DNA of 35,326 nt from an uncultured Prochlorococcus sp. (GCA_902634795.1 CACPLK010000008.1:1-35326), one strand, 5' to 3'; positions 7,223 to 13,239 are shown, counted from the first letter of the stretch. The notes: generated from the letters alone by a model not told the origin. Translations and numbers: made by a program.

Positions 7223-7664
7223 GACAACTTCCCAAAAAGTATTAAGACATCCAATTCATTTTGATCCTGAGAATTACAAGAATCGGGATTTCTCAGAAGA
7301 TTACGTAGTGGTAGAAGAAATCGCTGCTTTGATCTATGGATGTATTAAATCTGACTCTGAAGAAAGTGACGACTCATCTTTTGAGGTAGATGATTTTTTC
7401 TATGACATCATTTCAAATTTTGATCAATTCCATGATGAAGAAAGTGGTTGGTTTATTGAAGAAGATACCGATGAGAAGGATTCTTTAAGAGATGAAGTTT
7501 ATTTCCACATTGGATTAACAACAAACAGACTCACTGAAGAGGCAATCGAATATGCACAAGTCAATGGTGAATGGGATGGAGATATGGATCAGTATGTGAC
7601 TTGGGATGACCTAAAGAATTTGAAGTATTGGGATGCAATCTCCTTCTACCTTCCTCTCGAATAA
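7221..7664 (+). CDS. Very acidic small protein, candidate DNA mimic
   Basis: With the ATG at 7221 the protein has 147 residues, of which I count 39 Asp/Glu and only 10 Lys/Arg. Acidic clusters include SDSEESDDSSFEVDDFFYD, HDEESGWFIEEDTDEKD and WDGDMDQYVTWDD. Strongly acidic, small, element-borne proteins are often DNA mimics such as anti-restriction (ArdA, Ocr) or inhibitor proteins; that comparison is by composition only, and no family motif was recognised. A TTG at 7212 is in frame but less likely, because the palindrome ends at the ATG. A strong terminator follows at 7709, so it is probably a single-gene unit. Confidence 0.65.
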   Translation: MTTSQKVLRHPIHFDPENYKNRDFSEDYVVVEEIAALIYGCIKSDSEESDDSSFEVDDFFYDIISNFDQFHDEESGWFIEEDTDEKDSLRDEVYFHIGLTTNRLTEEAIEYAQVNGEWDGDMDQYVTWDDLKNLKYWDAISFYLPLE

Positions 7665-7708
7665 CAAAAGGGGAACTAAAAAACAGGATTAGCAGCAATG
7701 ATTTTTAT

Positions 7709-7739
7709 GGAGGGGTTTCTTGCCTCTCCTATTTTTTTT
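7709..7739 (+). terminator. Rho-independent terminator
   Basis: GGAGGGG (7709-7715) pairs with CCTCTCC (7723-7729) with one G-U, followed by TATTTTTTTT. It lies 44 bases after the acidic protein gene. Confidence 0.8.
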
Positions 7740-7805
7740 GCATCAGTCACATTGTTGGCATGGACTGTTTCTTTCCATGTTTTCCCACCCTGAAAATATG
7801 TAAGT

Positions 7806-7994
7806 TCAACCTTCATTTACTTTCGCTCTCAACTTGTAGAAGGTTTCTTCACAGCGACAAGTAACGCCCTTGAAACCTTTTGGAAAGGATTTCATAAAAC
7901 TAGGAATTGCCATCGTGACTGGATAACCACCTTTGATATGAAAGACAACCTCTTTCTTCTTTTCATCTATGAAATGAGGAGGGAGACTCATCAC
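7806..7994 (-). CDS. Small hypothetical protein, paralogue of the upstream gene
   Basis: The 62-residue protein reads HFIDEKKKEVVFHIKGGYP, then MAIPSFMKSFPKGFKG and ends with a Cys pair (CRCEET) and KLRAKV. It aligns with the neighbour at 7991-8242 (KEEKEVIFYLENPYP, LAIPKIMKERFPDDYKS, KKYRGQV), so the two arose by tandem duplication. The start overlaps the upstream stop by 4 bases (ATGA). It is the last gene of the recombinase operon. Function unknown. Confidence 0.65.
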   Translation of the reverse strand: MMSLPPHFIDEKKKEVVFHIKGGYPVTMAIPSFMKSFPKGFKGVTCRCEETFYKLRAKVNEG

Positions 7995-8242
7995 ACTTGT
8001 CCTCGATATTTCTTGAACTCATCCAAGTCTCTGGTAACGATGCTCTTGTAATCATCAGGGAATCTTTCCTTCATTATTTTTGGAATTGCTAGACAAGTTG
8101 GATAAGGATTTTCCAGATAAAAAATAACTTCCTTCTCTTCCTTCAAAACGATGTAATCACCTAACCCGCCAATATTTTTTCTTTGCATACTGCTTCCTTT
8201 CGTCTTGCTCATACTGCTATCACCTTTCTTTTTTTTAGTCAT
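7991..8242 (-). CDS. Small hypothetical protein, paralogue of the downstream gene
   Basis: The 83-residue protein starts with a Lys-rich segment (MTKKKKGDSSMSKTKGSS) and then a module shared with the next gene: VLKEEKEVIFYLENPYP and LAIPKIMKERFP. An internal Met (MSKTKGSS or MQRKN) could be the true start, but the first ATG overlaps the upstream stop (ATGA), which favours it. It sits between a 64-residue gene and its own paralogue in the serine recombinase operon. No known domain recognised. Confidence 0.65.
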   Translation of the reverse strand: MTKKKKGDSSMSKTKGSSMQRKNIGGLGDYIVLKEEKEVIFYLENPYPTCLAIPKIMKERFPDDYKSIVTRDLDEFKKYRGQV

Positions 8243-8433
8243 GCTTTCTCCTTCTCTCCAAAATTAGGAACCATCAATACGTCATCTATCTCTTCGGAAA
8301 GAGGGTTATACATCCACTCACCCATCTCACACAAAAGATGAAACCTCTCTTCAGAGTTGAGGGATTTCATTTGCTCGCAAGCATTCACCACGCATTCATC
8401 CATTGCTTTCATTATTTCTGTCTTCTTGCTCAT
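8239..8433 (-). CDS. Small hypothetical protein, 64 aa, in recombinase operon
   Basis: The protein begins MSKKTEIMKAMDECVVNACE and is acidic overall, with probable helices and three cysteines. Start and stop both overlap neighbours by 4 bases, so translation of the four genes 9065-7806 is probably coupled. It could be an accessory or directionality factor for the recombinase, but nothing in the sequence proves this. Confidence 0.65.
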   Translation of the reverse strand: MSKKTEIMKAMDECVVNACEQMKSLNSEERFHLLCEMGEWMYNPLSEEIDDVLMVPNFGEKEKA

Positions 8434-9065
8434 ACTTCTATCACCACATCTTGCTCAACAATAATTCTTCTAATGGTTGATAAAGCAAGTCCAGTTTGTT
8501 TTCTAATTGAACGGTAAGAACAACCTTCTTTTCTTAAACGTAAAACCAAACCTTCTTTCTCATCATTTGTCTTTGGTCTGCCTCCAAGATTTCCACCTGT
8601 CTCCCTCCTGTGGTTAATACTCTCTTGAGTTCTCTCTATAACCATCTGACGCTCTACTTCTCCTAGTCCAGATAAAAGACCAATAACGATAGGAGCAAAC
8701 TTTCCAAGAGCACGAGTATTGATCATGCCATCGGTTGTACGAACATGAATCCCTTTTTCTTGAAGGTCATGAAGGGTATTGATGCACTGCCTCTGATTTC
8801 TAAATCCTCTATCCAATTTGGTGAATACGATTTCATCCCCTTCCTCAAGAGTTCCTAATGCTGCCTCGAATTGTGGTCTTGATTTATCTGCACTTGAAAC
8901 AGTCTCCTGAAAAACAACAACGCAACCTGCCTTCTTTAACTCTTCAACTTGAGCACCAATAGAGATTTGTTTATTCGTACTTTGGCGGGCATAACCGATG
9001 CATTTGTATTCAGGTCGATCTCTGAATAGTGGTTTTTCTCTTTGGAACTTTGCTTGTGTTTTCAT
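8430..9065 (-). CDS. Serine recombinase of resolvase/invertase type
   Basis: The 211-residue protein has the catalytic N-terminal domain with YARQST (Arg27, catalytic Ser29), IVFTKLDRGFRNQ, and the dimer helix region ending LLSGLGEVERQMVIERTQE. A basic linker (GGNLGGRPK) leads to a C-terminal helix-turn-helix (RKEGCSYRSIRKQTGLALST). About 20 residues precede the usual start of the catalytic domain. The length fits small resolvases and invertases rather than large serine integrases, so it probably resolves multimers or inverts DNA rather than integrating the element. It heads a four-gene operon with 4-bp overlaps. Confidence 0.92.
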   Translation of the reverse strand: MKTQAKFQREKPLFRDRPEYKCIGYARQSTNKQISIGAQVEELKKAGCVVVFQETVSSADKSRPQFEAALGTLEEGDEIVFTKLDRGFRNQRQCINTLHDLQEKGIHVRTTDGMINTRALGKFAPIVIGLLSGLGEVERQMVIERTQESINHRRETGGNLGGRPKTNDEKEGLVLRLRKEGCSYRSIRKQTGLALSTIRRIIVEQDVVIEV

Positions 9066-9072
9066 CTGTTCC

Positions 9073-9090
9073 AGAAACTATGGTGTTTCT
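9073..9090. promoter_or_regulatory. Inverted repeat upstream of the recombinase gene
   Basis: AGAAAC and GTTTCT flank a 6-base spacer, 7 bases upstream of the recombinase start. The site could be an operator, for example for autoregulation; this is inference. Confidence 0.35.
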
Positions 9091-9295
9091 TATTAAATTA
9101 CTTATGTCATTATTTTATCAACAAAACAGTGTTATTGGAACGCAGAGAACCAAGTATCCTGTAATTTTTAATGATTTTAATTTTACTGAATGATCGTTTG
9201 TATACCGTGCCCTTTTTGGAACACCAGTTTTTCTGATATTTAAGAGAATATTTCTATTGCTACCAATTTTGTATTTGGTGCATTAGAAAGGATAT

Positions 9296-9355
9296 ACAGA
9301 ACAACTCCTCACACATAGTTCTGTACCAAAAGGGCATCCAATAGGGTGCTTTTTT
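9296..9355 (+). ncRNA. Yfr1/Yfr10-like small RNA, element copy
   Basis: The RNA has a hairpin ACAGAAC/GTTCTGT (9296-9302 with 9318-9324) whose loop shows ACTCCTCACAC (9304-9314), the invariant motif of cyanobacterial Yfr1 and shared by Yfr10. A terminator follows (GCATCC/GGGTGC at 9334-9349, then six T). Canonical yfr1 shows this motif single-stranded between two hairpins and lies in another locus, so I favour Yfr10, which shares only the motif. These RNAs base-pair with mRNA leaders and with Yfr2. The motif is complementary to the Yfr2-like RNA 90 bp downstream over 12 nt. The ends are estimated from structure. Confidence 0.75.
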
Positions 9356-9375
9356 AGTGCCTTTTTTTCAAGTAT

Positions 9376-9389
9376 TGGCACATGTGACA
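9376..9389. promoter_or_regulatory. Conserved palindrome upstream of the Yfr2-like RNA
   Basis: TGGCACATGTGACA matches the perfect palindrome TGTCACATGTGACA at 31332-31345 at 13 of 14 bases. Its centre is about 65 bp before the TGTGAGG of the Yfr2-like RNA, as in the second copy. It is a candidate activator site; the factor is unknown. Confidence 0.55.
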
Positions 9390-9445
9390 GTTGAGAAACT
9401 CATCTGATAAACCTTGAGTGCTCTAATTGCTTATAATAATTTCCA

Positions 9446-9541
9446 TATGTGAGGAGTTGAGATCCTCCGTAGTGGAAACAAGGAAACACTTACGCCTGAT
9501 CTCACGAAGAAACCGTCCAAACAGAACTGGGCGGTTTTTTT
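9446..9541 (+). ncRNA. Yfr2-like small RNA (cyano-1 motif), element copy
   Basis: A TATAAT at 9432-9437 places the start near 9446. The RNA begins with TGTGAGGAGTTG (9448-9459), complementary to the Yfr1 motif. A GAGATC/GATCTC stem then encloses AGTG/CACT with the loop GAAACAAGGAAA, which carries the AGGAAACA signature of the Yfr2 family. It ends in a terminator (AACCGTCC/GGGCGGTT plus T-run). Positions 9448-9503 differ from the copy at 31403-31458 at only two of 56 bases. Yfr2 RNAs are abundant trans-acting regulators in cyanobacteria. Here the gene lies between the recombinase operon and two minus-strand mini-genes. Confidence 0.85.
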
Positions 9542-9548
9542 GTGCCTA

Positions 9549-9692
9549 TTAATCCTCATACCCAATATTGTTTTCAGGATCAGTAATAAAGAGAATTAGT
9601 TGAAAGACTAGGTTTGCAGGCAATGAAAGTTTTTTAAGAAGTAACAAGGTCATGCCCTGTGTCACATTGAAATTCTCTTTTCTCTTACTCAT
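9549..9692 (-). CDS. Small hypothetical protein, 47 aa
   Basis: I chose the ATG at 9692, which overlaps the stop of the upstream DUF4177-like gene by 8 bases; a start further upstream is possible but would overlap that gene more. The product begins MSKRKENFNVTQGM and has a hydrophobic middle (LLLLKKLSLPANLVFQLILF) that could touch a membrane. It ends ENNIGYED, a few bases from the Yfr2-like terminator. Function unknown. Confidence 0.45.
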   Translation of the reverse strand: MSKRKENFNVTQGMTLLLLKKLSLPANLVFQLILFITDPENNIGYED

Positions 9693-9885
9693 ATTGTTTT
9701 TCCCAAAAAAGATAGAGGTTCGAGAATTGTTTGCTCGTATCAACAACAGCAGTACTGGTAGAAACTAATTTCCATCCCAATGAATTTCTTTTTTTGATTA
9801 TTTCTCCAATTTCAGTTTCCTGCCTAGAAGTATTGGTGTTTCCGACTGCATAGTAAATATCAAGATCATTTTCAGTTTTTGCCAT
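9685..9885 (-). CDS. DUF4177-like small protein
   Basis: The 66-residue protein has IYYAVGN, then EIGEIIKKRNSLGWKLVSTS and a final LYLFWEKQYE. This pattern (helix, GW-K/E-LV strand, aromatic strand with a late basic residue) resembles DUF4177, a small family of unknown role that is common near mobile DNA. It is probably co-transcribed with the overlapping 47-residue gene. Family assignment is by motif only. Confidence 0.55.
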   Translation of the reverse strand: MAKTENDLDIYYAVGNTNTSRQETEIGEIIKKRNSLGWKLVSTSTAVVDTSKQFSNLYLFWEKQYE

Positions 9886-10007
9886 AAGAGCAATTCAGAT
9901 ACTTCTAAAGATAATCAACTAAACAATAATTCTGTTAGCAAAGGGAGGCACTCAAGGTCGCTGAAGCAGCAGGGTCACTTTCTTAATACCATTGTTAATT
10001 AGTTAAA

Positions 10008-10178
10008 TCAGTCTCCTTTATCGTGAATATCTCCTGAATAAGATTGAGTTCCTATCTCTGGTGGTGAATTATTTCCGAAGTCATCTACTAAAGCATCTGC
10101 CTCGCTAGTAAAAAGTTTGGTGAACCATTGTCTAGTGGCAATGATTGCTGTCCAAATCTTGTCTCTTTTTCTAGTCAT
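10008..10178 (-). CDS. Small basic-to-acidic hypothetical protein, 56 aa
   Basis: The ATG at 10178-10176 has a GGAGG site (10186-10190) at ideal spacing, giving MTRKRDKIWTAIIATRQWFT and an acidic Pro/Gly-rich tail. A longer frame from 10295 would add 39 residues, but it runs through a strong hairpin at 10199-10222, so I prefer the short form. It could bind a membrane or nucleic acid through its first 25 residues. No family recognised. Confidence 0.5.
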   Translation of the reverse strand: MTRKRDKIWTAIIATRQWFTKLFTSEADALVDDFGNNSPPEIGTQSYSGDIHDKGD

Positions 10179-10198
10179 AGAGATACCTCCAATGAAGT

Positions 10199-10222
10199 AA
10201 GGGGGCATGTGTTTGCCCCCTT
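10199..10222. terminator. Strong GC hairpin
   Basis: AAGGGGGCA (10199-10207) and TGCCCCCTT (10214-10222) form a perfect 9-bp stem with a 6-base loop. There is no long T-run on either strand, so it may be a processing site, an RNA stabiliser or an inefficient terminator. It stands just upstream of the 56-residue gene's ribosome site. Confidence 0.5.
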
Positions 10223-10399
10223 CGAGTCCATCACCCCAGAGATAGAAGTGTTTTGACTCCTGATCTTGTTTTACTCCTCTTAAATGGAAATTCATAGGGG
10301 TGAGAACACCAAGGTATTTCTACATTTGGGTTCTCTGCATAGAGATTTTTGATTAGTGGGAGTATATATAAATCAAGAGTCATAGCACTCTCGAAGATA

Positions 10400-10534
10400 T
10401 AAAAAAGGGGATCTGTGCATTGACTCTAGGGAGGAATCTCATACCTCCTTTTGTGAACAGAGAACACTTTTCGTGCGGTCTCTGCAATGGTCGGAACAAC
10501 CCCAACCCCTGATTCATTTCAGGGGTTTTCTTTT
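10400..10534 (+). ncRNA. Candidate structured RNA with three hairpins
   Basis: After a TATAAAA-like box (10398-10404) come GGAGG/CCTCC (10430-10448), then CAGAGA/TCTCTG (10458-10484) with an inner CAC/GTG, and a textbook terminator AACCCCTGA/TCAGGGGTT with T-run (10504-10534). No coding frame fits the stretch. The exposed or paired CCTCC could mimic an anti-Shine-Dalgarno sequence. The start is a guess; it could also be a leader RNA for the genes that follow. Confidence 0.45.
10504..10534 (+). terminator. Rho-independent terminator
   Basis: A perfect 9-bp stem with the 6-base loop TTCATT is followed by TTTTCTTTT. It ends the candidate RNA at 10400-10534. Confidence 0.8.
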
Positions 10535-10632
10535 GAGGGCAATGAGCGTTAATACTTTAGGGTTTTTATCCTATAGATATTTTCAATTAGGAGGAGTAGA
10601 CATAAATCAAGGCACTATTAGGAGGTCAAACC

Positions 10633-10818
10633 ATGTCATGCGGCAATCCTTTTAAACATGCAATCGAAGACGTAAAGGAAACATTCTCGAAATCTTGTGG
10701 AATTCCTGTCCAAGGAAACGATTGGTGTGGTCTGGTTTCTAATTATGAAACTGATTTTGATGAGGTCGATTACGAGAATGAGTGTTTGCAGTTTGGAATC
10801 TGCTCAATGGACTACTAA
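10633..10818 (+). CDS. Small Cys-containing acidic protein, 61 aa
   Basis: A perfect AGGAGG (10619-10624) lies 8 bases before the ATG. The product begins MSCGNPFKHAIEDVKETFSK and contains CGIPVQGNDWCG and a late ECLQFGICSMDY: five cysteines in all, in two groups, so metal binding or disulfides are possible. The second half is acidic. It is first in a + strand run of mini-genes (10633-11055), each with a strong ribosome site. This layout is typical of phage and satellite DNA. Function unknown. Confidence 0.65.
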   Translation: MSCGNPFKHAIEDVKETFSKSCGIPVQGNDWCGLVSNYETDFDEVDYENECLQFGICSMDY

Positions 10819-10847
10819 AAAACATTGAATTCACAGGAGGACTAATC

Positions 10848-10982
10848 ATGCAAGCAACCCGTGGTTTCAGATCTAATGGGTCGAATACTCTTTCATCGCT
10901 CTTTCTTTGGGTTTCTGTTCTTTTAATTTCCTTGGGAATGCTCCCACACCTAATCCCTTACTATTTTCAATTGAAATATTGA
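10848..10982 (+). CDS. Single-span membrane mini-protein, 44 aa
   Basis: The ATG at 10848 has AGGAGG ten bases upstream (10836-10841 region). The product MQATRGFRSNGSNTLSS is followed by a hydrophobic stretch (LFLWVSVLLISLGMLPHLI) and a short polar end. It lies 29 bp after the Cys-containing mini-gene, in the same direction. Small single-span proteins in such elements can be toxins, holin-like or envelope modulators; which one cannot be told. Confidence 0.6.
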   Translation: MQATRGFRSNGSNTLSSLFLWVSVLLISLGMLPHLIPYYFQLKY

Positions 10983-10992
10983 GGTATAAAAA

Positions 10993-11055
10993 ATGATTCT
11001 TGATCTGCTTCAATTAATTTTCAGAAAGCACAAAGATTATTGGGTCGTTGGTTAA
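10993..11055 (+). CDS. Possible 20-aa mini-protein
   Basis: ATG at 10993 has GAGGT eight bases upstream. The frame gives MILDLLQLIFRKHKDYWVVG-stop. It starts 10 bp after the membrane mini-gene and would end the run. It is short enough to be chance; support is the ribosome site and the spacing. Confidence 0.3.
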   Translation: MILDLLQLIFRKHKDYWVVG

Positions 11056-11190
11056 ACAGGAGTTTTTTCTCATGTTCATCTGATCCAGATTTGTTAGAAA
11101 TGAATTAGGAGTTCTAGCACTTCCGTTCCCGCAGGTGGTTGGTTAGTAAAGGTTTGAATGTTCAGGCGGATACAAAAGTGCTGAACTCAA

Positions 11191-11220
11191 AAGGGGCGAC
11201 CAAAATCTCGCCCCTTCTTA
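11191..11220 (+). terminator. Strong hairpin with a covarying twin at 34118
   Basis: AAGGGGCGA (11191-11199) pairs with TCGCCCCTT (11208-11216), loop CCAAAATC. It lies after the mini-gene run. The flanks and loop, but not the stem bases, are shared with 34104-34147. Confidence 0.65.
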
Positions 11221-11259
11221 ATGAGAAAAAATAAGCACCTTGACTTACTAGACAAATAC

Positions 11260-11273
11260 AGTACGTTTGTACT
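11260..11273. promoter_or_regulatory. Cyanobacterial LexA box
   Basis: AGTACGTTTGTACT is a perfect match to the cyanobacterial LexA operator RGTACNNNDGTWCB and is palindromic in its outer ten bases. A TTGACT (11240-11245) lies just upstream, so LexA bound here would cover the promoter of the leader and the gene at 11352. Confidence 0.8.
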
Positions 11274-11302
11274 AGTTTAATCCCCATCACAAACGCAAAA
11301 GG

Positions 11303-11343
11303 AGGATCCAGTGAGCAGGATCCTTTTTTTGTCTTCTACATGA
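11303..11343 (+). promoter_or_regulatory. Leader ORF overlapping a terminator (possible attenuator)
   Basis: AGGATCC (11303-11309) and GGATCCT (11318-11324) form a stem followed by seven T, between the LexA box and the next gene. AGGAGG (11300-11305) and a GTG at 11311 give a ten-codon ORF ending in TGA at 11341-11343, just before the next gene's ribosome site. Translation of the leader would disrupt the terminator stem, so attenuation is possible. Confidence 0.5.
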
Positions 11344-11351
11344 GGAGGACT

Positions 11352-11636
11352 ATGGCATGGTCAAAGAAAGCAAGATTCTTATCACCTGTAGAGGTTCTGG
11401 AGAACCCTGAAGAGTGGGACTACTTCACTGACTTGGAACTTATGAAGTCCAGAGGTAGTTCGATTTGTATGACATGCGAACACTTCACTTACACCTGTGA
11501 TAAGTCATGCGTCACTCTTCTAACTTGTCCTTTTCATCAGCGTCTTATTCCTCAAGGTGAACACCTAACCAAGCGTTGTAGAAATTGGCAGCGAAAGAGA
11601 GTCCTCGATATCGGTCTGTGTCCTGAAGTTGCCTAG
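11352..11636 (+). CDS. Cys-rich, probably zinc-binding small protein under LexA control
   Basis: A GAGGAGG (11342-11348) decides the ATG at 11352; the ATG at 11340 has no such site. The 94-residue product starts MAWSKKARFLSPVEVLENPE and carries CMTCEHFTYTCDKSCVTL, then TCPFHQRLIPQGEHL and RCRNW. That is six closely spaced Cys plus several His, the pattern of a small zinc-binding domain seen in cyanobacterial and cyanophage hypothetical proteins. With an SOS box upstream, it may act when DNA damage triggers excision or expression of the element. The link to excision is inference. The reverse-oriented integrase gene lies 250 bp further on. Confidence 0.7.
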   Translation: MAWSKKARFLSPVEVLENPEEWDYFTDLELMKSRGSSICMTCEHFTYTCDKSCVTLLTCPFHQRLIPQGEHLTKRCRNWQRKRVLDIGLCPEVA

Positions 11637-11665
11637 CAACCCACAAAATTATTTTCTAAAAACCA

Positions 11666-11899
11666 ATGAACTTAACTACAAATGCTGATCGGGTAATGAT
11701 GTTTTGCATCCTCGCCTCAATAGCAATCCTTGATGCTTTTTCAACTCTTCTTTCCATATTTAAGAAAGGAGTATTTGTCGATCAGAAGTCACTGCTGATG
11801 CAAAAGACCAATAGAGAATTAAGGGCAATGCTGATTGGTGTAGAAAAAATATCCAAACTGAATAAAGAACAATTAGTTGAATTGGTATTAGTCCAGTAG
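11666..11899 (+). CDS. Small membrane-anchored protein with SAP/HeH-like tail
   Basis: The 77-residue product has one N-terminal hydrophobic segment (VMMFCILASIAILDAFSTLL) and a C-terminal part KTNRELRAMLIGVEKISKLN followed by KEQLVELVL. The ELRAML...KEQLVEL pattern resembles short helix-extended-helix or SAP-like motifs found in picocyanobacterial proteins. Its end overlaps the 3' end of the convergent integrase gene by 12 bases. There is no strong ribosome site, so it may be translated by read-through from the gene at 11352. Confidence 0.55.
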   Translation: MNLTTNADRVMMFCILASIAILDAFSTLLSIFKKGVFVDQKSLLMQKTNRELRAMLIGVEKISKLNKEQLVELVLVQ

Positions 11900-13210
11900 A
11901 GGTTCATAGACCTCGGTGTTCTTAGCAAAGAAGGTTCTCCCTTTACTCAGGTCTGTTGTAGATAGTTCTGCTTCATGGTGGTAGTAGAACGCCTCGATGT
12001 AACGCAATCCAGTACCAGCATTACGTGCAAGTTTGAGATGGTTTACGCCTCTCTGAACAGCAAAAGAAATCCCACTGTGGCGAAAACTGTAATAGGAGAT
12101 GTTCTTCTTATTCATCCAGTCGCCACCTGCTTCTATGACACGATCTTTAATCTCTCTCCAGCATCGATTCCAAGTACCAAGACCAAAGGGTTGATCTCCC
12201 TTCTGTTCTTTACAAAAGACATATTGATCTTTATAGGCGTTAGGAATATGAGGAAAATTTTTACCTGCCTTTGGGATGCCAGACAAAACTCTCAAACGAT
12301 CAAACCAAACTTGAGTTGGTGAATTAACTCTTCTAGGTTTTCCAGTTTTCGTTGTTTCACCCCTGATATTGATTAGATGATGAATCTGACGATCTTCTCC
12401 TTTCAGATGAGGGTTATGTTCTATGTCTGACCATTTTAATTGCTTTAATTCTCCGATCCTGATTGCAGAATTAATCATGATGACTATCCCGCAGTACACA
12501 ACATTTCTGTTGTAGATCATTCGAGAAGTGGTTGTTTTATCTTTGCGATAGGCATTGAGAGTAGGAAGCATCGACTTCCATTCAGCAAGAGTTAAATAAT
12601 CCCTTCTTAAGTCCTCGGGTGCTTCAGTCTTCATTGACTTAATAGGAGGGACTTGATCTATCCATTCATTTGTATAGAGGTAAGTAAACAGTGATCTGAT
12701 CGTCGAGATCTCAGCATTGATAGTGTGATTGGTCTTTGGTGGGGTAGAACTATCCTTTTGTCGCCATGTTCCATAGTTGTACAAAGAACGCCTATCAAGA
12801 CTTTCTAACTTGGGATTACGACCATCAAAAAACTCTTGCAACCAACGAAGATGTACCCGCTTAATGCGGAAGGTTTCCTTTGTAATTCCTTTTCTAGGAA
12901 CACTACTAATACGCTTGCTTTCTTCTTCTAAAAACTCTTCAGCAAAGTCAAATAACTTTTTCTCTCTTTTGACTTTAAGACCACTCCTTTGCCTTCCTTG
13001 AATTTCATACCATCGTTCTCTCGCATAAGTCAGTGCCTCTTCTTGATCTTCTTGCTTAGTACTTTCTCGAATCACTCCTTCATTTTCCGTCTTGATATAT
13101 AACTGCCACTTCTTTGTCTTAGGTCTTTTGTAGATATATGTCCGCTTCTCTCCATCAAAAACATCTATTGGTTCTGAAACCCAAGATCCACTTTCACGAG
13201 CGCGAGGCAT
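11888..13210 (-). CDS. int: Tyrosine recombinase (integrase of the argJ element)
   Basis: The 440-residue protein has an N-terminal arm-binding-like region (IYKRPKTKKWQLYIKTENEG), a core-binding domain (residues about 85-190) and the catalytic domain. Arg251 (SAIRIGELKQLKW), Lys288 (TTKTGKPRRV), Arg377 (YYSFRHSGIS) and Tyr409/410 (YIEAFYYHHE) fit the active site. The usual HxxR is YSFR here, a substitution seen in other phage integrases. It reads away from argJ and starts 115 bp from the argJ stop, the standard place for an integrase beside its attachment site. It should catalyse insertion and excision at the ArgJ-tail core. Regulation is not evident. Confidence 0.92.
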   Translation of the reverse strand: MPRARESGSWVSEPIDVFDGEKRTYIYKRPKTKKWQLYIKTENEGVIRESTKQEDQEEALTYARERWYEIQGRQRSGLKVKREKKLFDFAEEFLEEESKRISSVPRKGITKETFRIKRVHLRWLQEFFDGRNPKLESLDRRSLYNYGTWRQKDSSTPPKTNHTINAEISTIRSLFTYLYTNEWIDQVPPIKSMKTEAPEDLRRDYLTLAEWKSMLPTLNAYRKDKTTTSRMIYNRNVVYCGIVIMINSAIRIGELKQLKWSDIEHNPHLKGEDRQIHHLINIRGETTKTGKPRRVNSPTQVWFDRLRVLSGIPKAGKNFPHIPNAYKDQYVFCKEQKGDQPFGLGTWNRCWREIKDRVIEAGGDWMNKKNISYYSFRHSGISFAVQRGVNHLKLARNAGTGLRYIEAFYYHHEAELSTTDLSKGRTFFAKNTEVYEPLLD

Positions 13211-13239
13211 CAGAATCGACCAACTTGCTTTTTATCTTA

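Noticed and set aside
9296-9355. Calling this RNA canonical Yfr1
   Set aside because: The motif is in a hairpin loop here rather than between two hairpins, and the locus is not the usual one; Yfr10-like is the safer name.
10473-10655. 60-residue + strand frame
   Set aside because: It runs through a terminator and into the well-supported gene at 10633.
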